Origin: Lachnoclostridium sp. UBA6558
Lineage (GTDB): Bacteria; Bacillota; Clostridia; Lachnospirales; Lachnospiraceae
NCBI GenBank assembly: GCA_002434335.1
Contig: DJJW01000064.1
Span: 1 to 48,699 of the forward strand
DNA length: 48,699 bases
Direction of reading: 5' to 3'
Under the pieces are notes generated by a model. It did no database searches, was not told where the DNA came from, and saw only the letters and a list, made by a program, of their open reading frames with translations. Below are positions 9,331 through 16,464 of this stretch, one piece after another. Every line of letters starts with the position of its first letter. The first letter of the stretch is position 1. The translations under genes were made by a program, and so were the position numbers.

Positions 9331-11760
9331 ATGAAACAAAGAATTCAAATTCATAAGGCAAAGCCTAACACAGGAGTGCTGGATTATTCCCATCTCTTAG
9401 ATGCACCGGCAGGGAAGCATGGCTTTGTACAGGTGCGCCAAGGACATCTTTATTTTGAAGATGGTACAAGAGCAAAATTTCTGGGGTTTAACTTGCCGGC
9501 CAGGTCGAATACACCGGATCATGAGGCCGCAGAAAAGCTGGCGGACCGTTTTGCTTCCATGGGTGTAAATGTGATTCGTCTGCACGCCGCAGATGCACCT
9601 ATCGGGGAGGAGCCGGGGAGCTGGACCAGCTGCAAGGAGAGTCCGCTTTTGGACTACGAGAGCGGAAGCAGCCGCAACTTCCATCCGGAAGGGTTGGATC
9701 GCTTTGATTATTTTGTGGCTAAATTAAAAGAAAAGGGAATCTATCTTCATATCGATTTGATTGTTGCCAGAGTTTTTTCAGAGGGGGATGGTCTGGACTA
9801 TCCCTGCTCTTCAACCCTGGGCTTTAAGTGCTTCACCATGATTAACCATCGGATGATTGAGCTGCAGAAGGAATATGCACAGAAGCTTCTGTGTCATGTG
9901 AACCCTTATACCGGATTGGCGCTGATTGATGATCCGGCGGTCATGACAATTCAAATCAACAATGAGGACTCTGCCATAAAAGGAACAGCAGATATAAAGG
10001 ATATGGAGGATGTTAAACCATACCGCGGGGAACTGCAGAGAAAGTTTAATCATTATCTGCTGATGAAATATGACACAAGAGAGAATCTGAAAAAGGCTTG
10101 GACCTTTGAAGGCAGTTGTGCTTTAGGTGATGAGGAGAATCCCTCACAGGGAACCGTTGGCATCGCAGAGGGATTCTTTTTGCAACCGGTTAATGAACCT
10201 TTGGGACCGTGGGAGGGCGAAGGAAGTCCTGCCCGCTATGCCGACTATATGGAATTCGGTATTAAGATGAACCGGAATTTCTATCAGACAATGAAAGATT
10301 ACCTGATTTCTTTGGGAGCGAAAGTACCCATTGTTACCAGCAATCTTATGGGCGGTGCTGCTGACGTCTACGGTCATATTGACGGCGATATCATGGAAAA
10401 CAACAGCTATTTCAATCATCCGCTTTTGCCGATACAGGACAATACATATCTTGTAGGTGGACTGCAGGAATATATTTCTGTGAATCCGTTGACCATGCAG
10501 AAGGGTTTTGGTGCCCTTCGCACTTCCTTGATAAGTCTCTCAGCTACTGCTGTAGTTGAAGGCAAGCCCTTTATGCTCAGCGAATGGAATGAGTACGGAG
10601 AGCAGCCCTTTCATTCCACGGCATTTGTGCACACGGTGGCTTATGCCGGCTTGAATGACTGGGATGGCTTGATTCTTTATTGTCATCATACATCCGAGAA
10701 ATGGGACGATCAGCCGGCAGATGAGATTTTAAATATTTTTGACGCCTACAACGATGCTTCCTTGATCTGTCAGTGGGGCTTTATGGCCAGTGTATTCCTC
10801 AGAGGTCTGATAGCACCGGCCAAACACAGTGTGGACATCGTATATACCCAGAATGATCTTCTGACCTTGCCAAACTGTCACAGTATGCCAAACACCTATT
10901 TGCCATATGTAACAGCAATGAGGAATGTATTTCTGGATGGTGGGGAAACCTACAAAGGCAATTCAGACGTGGCTGTCAATGCCGGATTCCTGAATGGAGC
11001 GAATCTATCGGAAGCGGAACATGCGGTTTATTATGCATGGTCACCATATAGGGATGCCAAGCGTCAATATAAGGATAGTCTCAGACTGTCAAAGGCAGCA
11101 GCAGGGACGAAAGAGATTGCGCCAGGTGTACACTTAGGGGAACAGGCATTGGTCTTTGAGGATATCGTAAAGCTTGCAGGAGATGGGGACTATCGCACTT
11201 TTGCGGCACTGTTGGATGAAGCATTGAAAAAGTGGGGAGTATTGCCTGAAGCTACAGGTTTGGTAGATGGGAAATTAATTTCGGAAACTGGGGAGATCAT
11301 ATTTGACCCGGAACATTCTAAATATTACATTTATACACCGTTCTGCTCCTATTTCAGCGGTGCACCGGATGAGAATATCGTGCTTTCCGAAAAGCTTACG
11401 ATACAGTCAAGAAATGAGAGAATCTCTCTGGCGCTTCTTCCTTTGAATGGAGGAAATTTAAAGGACGCGAAGGAATATATACTGACGGCACTTGGTGCTA
11501 CCGGAACGGATGAGGCCACCTATACACCTGTCGAGGGTTACTATGGTGTTTCATTTACAGCTGTAGTAATGCGCGGAAAGATATATGCCGATACACTTGA
11601 GGGTACTCTGTGTGTGAAATCAGAAAACGCCGTGCTGCAGGTACTTGATACCACGGGGACAATTCTTCAGGAGATTACAGGAAAGTATACGGCAGAAGGT
11701 GTGGAGTTTGAACTTACCGGAGAAATTCCTGGTGTTCAGTTTATCGTAAAGATCGGCTAA
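9331..11760 (+). CDS. clan GH-A-like glycoside hydrolase
   Basis: 809 residues. The N-terminal half has a cellulase-like (beta/alpha)8 pattern: KFLGFNLPARSN, MGVNVIRLHAADAP, a candidate acid/base E212 in INNEDSA and a candidate nucleophile E418 in FMLSEWNEYG. The C-terminal half (about 560-809) is beta-rich and not recognised. No signal peptide is seen. The ATG at 9331 has TAAAGGAG 9 nt upstream. It is the last gene of the operon, followed by the terminator at 11788. Composition differs from its neighbours: bases 9601-9660 are 38/60 G+C and 10741-10800 are 31/60 by hand count, against 23/60 at 8041-8100 in the GH3 gene, which suggests a separate origin. The exact GH family and substrate are not assigned. 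Confidence 0.8.
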   Translation: MKQRIQIHKAKPNTGVLDYSHLLDAPAGKHGFVQVRQGHLYFEDGTRAKFLGFNLPARSNTPDHEAAEKLADRFASMGVNVIRLHAADAPIGEEPGSWTSCKESPLLDYESGSSRNFHPEGLDRFDYFVAKLKEKGIYLHIDLIVARVFSEGDGLDYPCSSTLGFKCFTMINHRMIELQKEYAQKLLCHVNPYTGLALIDDPAVMTIQINNEDSAIKGTADIKDMEDVKPYRGELQRKFNHYLLMKYDTRENLKKAWTFEGSCALGDEENPSQGTVGIAEGFFLQPVNEPLGPWEGEGSPARYADYMEFGIKMNRNFYQTMKDYLISLGAKVPIVTSNLMGGAADVYGHIDGDIMENNSYFNHPLLPIQDNTYLVGGLQEYISVNPLTMQKGFGALRTSLISLSATAVVEGKPFMLSEWNEYGEQPFHSTAFVHTVAYAGLNDWDGLILYCHHTSEKWDDQPADEILNIFDAYNDASLICQWGFMASVFLRGLIAPAKHSVDIVYTQNDLLTLPNCHSMPNTYLPYVTAMRNVFLDGGETYKGNSDVAVNAGFLNGANLSEAEHAVYYAWSPYRDAKRQYKDSLRLSKAAAGTKEIAPGVHLGEQALVFEDIVKLAGDGDYRTFAALLDEALKKWGVLPEATGLVDGKLISETGEIIFDPEHSKYYIYTPFCSYFSGAPDENIVLSEKLTIQSRNERISLALLPLNGGNLKDAKEYILTALGATGTDEATYTPVEGYYGVSFTAVVMRGKIYADTLEGTLCVKSENAVLQVLDTTGTILQEITGKYTAEGVEFELTGEIPGVQFIVKIG

Positions 11761-11787
11761 ACACTGCCTGATGGTATATTAAAAGTA

Positions 11788-11834
11788 TAAGTAGCAACCA
11801 CATCCAGTGGTTGCATACTTACACTTATTTTTTT
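11788..11834. terminator. terminator shared by the GH operon and the convergent AraC gene
   Basis: GCAACCAC (11794-11801) and GTGGTTGC (11807-11814) form an 8-bp stem, extended by TAAGTA (11788-11793) and TACTTA (11816-11821) around one bulged A. A T-run (11828-11834) follows on the plus strand. The end of the leftward AraC gene overlaps the T-run. Confidence 0.85.
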
Positions 11835-12709
11835 AGAATTTTTTTTCTATAAGCTGAGGGAGTGATACCTTTATAATTTTTGAAGGTTTTATTAAAGTAA
11901 TTTAAACTCGAAAAACCTGTTTCAGTCATTATTTGAAGGATAGTTTTATCTGTCGTTAACATAAGTTTTTCAACATTTTTAATTCTTACAAAATTCAGAT
12001 ATTGTATAAAAGTTTTTCCTGTGGCAGCTTTGAACAATCTACAAAAATAGTGATAATTAAAAGATAATTCATTACAAGCCATTTCAACGGTAATACCTTC
12101 ATGGTAATTGTTTTCCACCAGCTTAAAGGCCTTATCCAATTTTAATAACAAATCTTTGTTTTTATTCAATGTTTCTAAAGATGAAAAGTTAATGATGTTG
12201 TGCCTGTATAAAATTGTAAGAATTTTATACAGCCACGATTTAATATAAAGTTCATAAGCAAGCTCTTTTTTGTCAATTTCACTTGCTATTTCAGTTATTA
12301 GTGATGCTACCGTCATGTATTGATGAAACTTATTGATATCAAGTAGTCTATAACCAGGTACATTTTCATTTAAAAAAGGCGCAAGGTACTTATAATCCGA
12401 GAGACTGTCATTTCCTAAAATTAAGCCTGGATCAAATTGTAATAGATACATTTCAGTATGATCTATTTGATCTATTGTTCTCGAAGAGTGAGCTGTATAT
12501 CCATTAATTAAAAGTATATTACCACTTTGAACGTGAACAATATCATTATTTATCATAAACTCCATCTTACCTTGAGGAACATAAACCAATTCGATTTCTT
12601 TATGCAAATGTGGTTTAGAAGATATATCCTCAGTCTCGGTAATTGCAAAAGAAGCTCTGATTGGAAATACTGCATCTGAAATTTTTATAAATTCTCTTTC
12701 GATTTCCAT
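11825..12709 (-). CDS. AraC-family transcriptional regulator
   Basis: 294 residues: a cupin sensing domain (HLHKEIELVYVPQGKMEF, about residues 34-51) and a C-terminal AraC double HTH (about 190-294, with the F..LNYFNKTFKNYKGITPSAYR pattern). The ATG at 12709-12707 has a GGGGTG ribosome site in its complement, and the tandem repeat begins directly upstream. It is divergent from the GH94 operon, which it probably regulates. The ligand is not known. Confidence 0.92.
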   Translation of the reverse strand: MEIEREFIKISDAVFPIRASFAITETEDISSKPHLHKEIELVYVPQGKMEFMINNDIVHVQSGNILLINGYTAHSSRTIDQIDHTEMYLLQFDPGLILGNDSLSDYKYLAPFLNENVPGYRLLDINKFHQYMTVASLITEIASEIDKKELAYELYIKSWLYKILTILYRHNIINFSSLETLNKNKDLLLKLDKAFKLVENNYHEGITVEMACNELSFNYHYFCRLFKAATGKTFIQYLNFVRIKNVEKLMLTTDKTILQIMTETGFSSLNYFNKTFKNYKGITPSAYRKKILKK

Positions 12710-12710
12710 A

Positions 12711-12862
12711 CTTACACCCCGTGCATATCACAAGCTAGCTTGTGATACTGCTTTAATAGATAGTTTGAAAGTGACTTTCTTTCAAACTTACACCCCGTGC
12801 ATATCACAAGCTAGCTTGTGATACTGTCTTAATAGATAGTTTGAAAGTGACTTTCTTTCAAA
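12711..12862 (+). repeat. tandem pair of 76-bp two-hairpin repeats
   Basis: Two copies, 12711-12786 and 12787-12862, are identical except for two adjacent bases (CTGCTTT versus CTGTCTT). Each holds a perfect 22-bp palindrome (12726-12747 and 12802-12823, half-site TATCACAAGCT), a linker with TTAATAGATA, and a GTTTGAAAG-N7-CTTTCAAAC hairpin (12763-12787 in the first copy). The second hairpin and linker recur inverted at 5762-5797. The pair lies between the start of the AraC gene and the promoter region of GH94, so it is in the leader of the AraC transcript. Confidence 0.85.
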
Positions 12863-13071
12863 CTTATACAAACCTTTTTAAAAGTCACAATTGATACAAT
12901 CGCAAATCACAATATGTGTAGATTATATAATCAAAAATAATATACTTATAGTATATACCATATCATTATACAACAATTTTACTAGTATGAAAATAGGATT
13001 TATTTAAGTATTTGTACAGGAAACGATAAATGTTTCGGATATAAAAATAAAAATGCAAGGAGTTAATAAGT

Positions 13072-15396
13072 ATGAAGGAGTTAAAGATTCATGAGTTTAC
13101 AAATGGAGGAAATTCCTGCGTAATCAAAGATTCAAAACCAGCAAGATATTGGTTTAATTATCTTTGGAGCGAAAAGGGTTATTGTGCGCAAGTTTCTCAA
13201 ATAGGACATGGAAGAAGCTATTACTTAAATGAAAAAGCTGACATGTGTATGATTAATAACAATGATGCCAGATATATTTACATTCGAGATGAAGATAACA
13301 ACAATTTCTGGAATATTGGAGAAGGTCCGTTAAATGAAACAGTGGATAACTTTCAATGTGAGCATAGCATAGGTTATTCAACTTTAAAGTCAGAAAAAGC
13401 AGGGATAAGTACAGCTTGGAAGTTATTTGTACCACAAAACGGTTATAACGAAGTATGGAAGTTAACGATAAAAAATAACAGTGACAGGGAAAGGGTATTA
13501 AGCGTATTTTCAGCGGTTACCTTTGAACTTGAAGGCTTTCAATATCCCCGTTACTATGAAATGTACAGAAGTCTGGAAACATATTATGATGCTGAATTAA
13601 ATGGTATCTATTGTAAAGCCTCCCATCCCTTTGCTCCTCACAAAAGATATAACGGATATATAGCCTGCTCGGAAAAGGTACATGCCTATGATGGAGATTT
13701 AGCTAAATTTACAGGTGCTACAGGTTCCATCACTAAGCTGGATGCAAGTGCAGCAGCCTTGTTCCAGAGACCGGATGTTGTTATAAAAGGTCTGGATTGT
13801 ACAAATTCCTTATCGGCACTTTTCATACTTGGAGGAGTACTGCAGAATAAAATCACCCTTGCCCCGGGTGAAGAAAAGGAAATCAGTTATGTTTTTGGAG
13901 TCAGCGAATCGTTAGAAGAAGCAAGAAAGGTGGCGTTAAAATATTCTAACAAAGAGATTGCAGAAAAAGAATTTTTGGAAACACTGGAGTACAATTATAG
14001 TAAATACAGTTCAATGAGTGTGAGTACTCCTGATGAAAAAATAAATAATATTATGAATAACTGGTTAAAGAAGCAGGTTGATTGCTGCATAGTAGGTAAA
14101 AAAGGAGTAAGAGATAATCTTCAGATTTCCGTGGCACTACTGAACTATAGACAGGAAAGAGCGAAAGAAGAAATCATTGAATGTTTAAGACATCAGTTTA
14201 AAGAAGGTCACGCTGTACTTACCTGGTACCCTTATGATGATACCAGATATTCAGATCAACCCTTTTGGATTATTTGGGCGGTTTGTGAGCTGATTAAGGA
14301 AACCGGGGATTATTCTCTGCTTGACACCGTGATTGAATATCAAAATGGCGGAGAAGCTACCATGCTTGAACACGTTAAAGCAGCTGTTAATCGGCTAATA
14401 GAAGATAAAGGCCGCAATGGACTTATCAGGATATTCTTTGCAGATTGGAATGATGCTCTTAATATTACAACAGATCCAGAAGCAGAATCAGTAATGTTAT
14501 CACATCAATTCTGTCTTGCCTTAAAGGAATTGAGTATACTTATGAAAAAAATAGGTGAAGACAGTTATTCTAACTACCTTTTAGCAGAGTATGAAGTGTT
14601 GAAGGATAGAATTAACGAGGTTGCATGGGATGGAGAATGGTATATGCGTGCCTTAAGCAATGCCCAGAACATTGGATCAAAAGATAGTGAAGGCAGTAAA
14701 ATTTATATAAATGCACAGACTTGGGCTGTACTTGCAGGAATACCAGATGAAGATAAGTTATCTAAAGTAATAAAGTCCATTGACTCTATGGAACATGATT
14801 TTGGATTCCCATTAAACATGCCGGCATATTCTGAGTATTCTCCTAACGTAGGTCGCATGGCAGGAATGCTTCCGGGACTTTTTGAAAATGGTGGAGTCTA
14901 TTGTCACGCTACAGGTTTTAAAATACTTATGGATTGCAAAATTGGTCGAGGAGCGGAAGCAATTAGGACATTGAAGAAAATAATGCCGGACAGTGAGTTA
15001 AATCCATCTACAAATTCCGGTGCAGAACCTTACGTTTTTACCAATTGCTATTCAACACACCCTAAGTATTATGGCAAGTCCTATTGGTCCTGGACAACAG
15101 GAACATCTGCATGGGTAATGATGGGATTATACGAAGGCATACTTGGAGTTCAAAGAGATTATGACGGATTAAAAATTAATCCATGTTTCCCTCCTGAGTG
15201 GGATAAGGCTGATATGACAAGAGAATTCAGAGGTGCTAAATATCATATTGTTATAGAAAACCCGGAACATTTAACCAAAGGTGAATTATCTATAAAAGTT
15301 GATGGAATAAAATTAGAAGGCAATATAGTTCCTGCTTTTGTAGATGGACGAGTTCATGAAGTTAAGGTTTTGATGAAAAAATGTATGGAGGTATGA
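13072..15396 (+). CDS. GH94-family glycoside phosphorylase
   Basis: 774 residues with the GH94 plan: N-terminal beta-sandwich (NYLWSEKGYCAQVSQIGHGRS is in the entry region; RYIYIRD follows), then an (alpha/alpha)6 catalytic barrel. The catalytic acid lies in ADWNDALN, matching the GDWND motif of cellobiose phosphorylase. FENGGVYCHA, EPYVFTNCYST and SWTTGTSAWV are phosphate- and sugar-site segments. The family splits beta-linked gluco-oligosaccharides with phosphate to give a sugar 1-phosphate. Acceptor specificity (cellobiose, cellodextrin, laminaribiose or other) cannot be read here; the usual DDHLWL segment is SDQPFWI, which may shift the +1 site. AAGGAG stands before ATG 13072. It is 3 nt from the next gene. 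Confidence 0.88.
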   Translation: MKELKIHEFTNGGNSCVIKDSKPARYWFNYLWSEKGYCAQVSQIGHGRSYYLNEKADMCMINNNDARYIYIRDEDNNNFWNIGEGPLNETVDNFQCEHSIGYSTLKSEKAGISTAWKLFVPQNGYNEVWKLTIKNNSDRERVLSVFSAVTFELEGFQYPRYYEMYRSLETYYDAELNGIYCKASHPFAPHKRYNGYIACSEKVHAYDGDLAKFTGATGSITKLDASAAALFQRPDVVIKGLDCTNSLSALFILGGVLQNKITLAPGEEKEISYVFGVSESLEEARKVALKYSNKEIAEKEFLETLEYNYSKYSSMSVSTPDEKINNIMNNWLKKQVDCCIVGKKGVRDNLQISVALLNYRQERAKEEIIECLRHQFKEGHAVLTWYPYDDTRYSDQPFWIIWAVCELIKETGDYSLLDTVIEYQNGGEATMLEHVKAAVNRLIEDKGRNGLIRIFFADWNDALNITTDPEAESVMLSHQFCLALKELSILMKKIGEDSYSNYLLAEYEVLKDRINEVAWDGEWYMRALSNAQNIGSKDSEGSKIYINAQTWAVLAGIPDEDKLSKVIKSIDSMEHDFGFPLNMPAYSEYSPNVGRMAGMLPGLFENGGVYCHATGFKILMDCKIGRGAEAIRTLKKIMPDSELNPSTNSGAEPYVFTNCYSTHPKYYGKSYWSWTTGTSAWVMMGLYEGILGVQRDYDGLKINPCFPPEWDKADMTREFRGAKYHIVIENPEHLTKGELSIKVDGIKLEGNIVPAFVDGRVHEVKVLMKKCMEV

Positions 15397-15399
15397 AAT

Positions 15400-16344
15400 A
15401 TGAAGTTTATGTACGAGGTTCCAGAGAGTAGAAAAATTCGTTTGATCATAAATAGTGATGCAAAAAATGAGGTGGATGACCAGTATGCTATTGTACATGC
15501 ACTGCTCACACCCAAATTTGATATCAAAGGAATTATCGCAGCACATTTCACAGGTGCCCATGATAACAATGAAGCCCTTTATACTTCTCTAGGCCTACAT
15601 TTGGGTAATACAATGGAGGATAGCTATGAAGAAATTGTCAAAATATTGCGTCTAATGAATATGGAGGGACATGTTCCGGTTTTTAAAGGAGCGGAAAAAC
15701 CAATGATCAATGAGCAGACACCTTGTATATCCGAAGGTGCAAAACATATTATCGAGGAAGCGATGAAGGAGGATTCAAGGCCTCTGTTTGTGACTTTTCA
15801 AGGGACTATTACAGATCTTGCAAGTGCATATTTGATGGAGCCTGCTATTGCAAATCGTTTAACTGCAATATGGATTGCAGGAGCCAAGTACCCTGAAGGC
15901 GGCAGTGAATTTAATATGGGAGTAGATATAAATGCTGCAAATGTTGTGTTTGACTCACCGATTCCCTTATGGCAGGTACCGAGCAATGTATACTCAAATA
16001 TGCGTGTAAGTATAGCGGAACTGTTTACCAGAGTTAAACCATACGGTGAAATCGGGGAGTATCTTTACCAACAGTTAATACATTTCAATATGGTGCATAC
16101 GCTTTGGTACCAATGGCCAAAGGGTGAAAGTTGGAGTTTAGGAGATTCGCCGGTTGTGAGTCTCCTCCTTGATGAGCATGAGGCATCTTTCACGATGCGA
16201 GAGGCTCCGAGAATATCACCCGAAGGGTTTTATTTGCATAGACAAAATGAACGAAAAATCCGAGTCTATGATTATGTGGATTCACGGTTTACGCTTGAGG
16301 ATTTTTTTGCCAAGTTAGCGCTATATTTTACTTTGAAATCATAA
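15400..16344 (+). CDS. nucleoside hydrolase-like protein
   Basis: 314 residues of the IunH-type fold. The N-terminal metal site reads NSDAKNEVDDQYA rather than the classical DTDPGxDD, keeping the aspartates (D, DD) that would bind Ca2+. The ribosome site GGAGGT lies inside the end of the GH94 gene and the start is 3 nt after its stop, so the two are probably translated together. A paralogue occupies 1-711. The family cleaves N-ribosides, but the link with a phosphorylase and GH3 points to another glycoside substrate; this is an inference. No secretion signal. Confidence 0.85.
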   Translation: MKFMYEVPESRKIRLIINSDAKNEVDDQYAIVHALLTPKFDIKGIIAAHFTGAHDNNEALYTSLGLHLGNTMEDSYEEIVKILRLMNMEGHVPVFKGAEKPMINEQTPCISEGAKHIIEEAMKEDSRPLFVTFQGTITDLASAYLMEPAIANRLTAIWIAGAKYPEGGSEFNMGVDINAANVVFDSPIPLWQVPSNVYSNMRVSIAELFTRVKPYGEIGEYLYQQLIHFNMVHTLWYQWPKGESWSLGDSPVVSLLLDEHEASFTMREAPRISPEGFYLHRQNERKIRVYDYVDSRFTLEDFFAKLALYFTLKS

Positions 16345-16464
16345 CTTCCTGGTAGCCTAAAAAGCGCAGACTCCGCTTATAACAAGCTCTCTAATGAATA
16401 AATCAGGCAATATAGATTGAGTTTTTGAGAAAAAAATCAATAAATCAGACCAGGAGGAAATTCA

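Noticed and set aside
9397..9684. Antisense ORFs inside GH genes
   Set aside because: They lie opposite clear coding sequence, have no ribosome sites and no recognisable domains.
12711..12862. Tandem repeats as a CRISPR array
   Set aside because: Only two direct copies with no unique spacers, each made of palindromes; no cas genes nearby.
13020..13045. CcpA cre site before GH94 (GGAAACGATAAAT)
   Set aside because: It misses conserved positions of the cre consensus on both ends.
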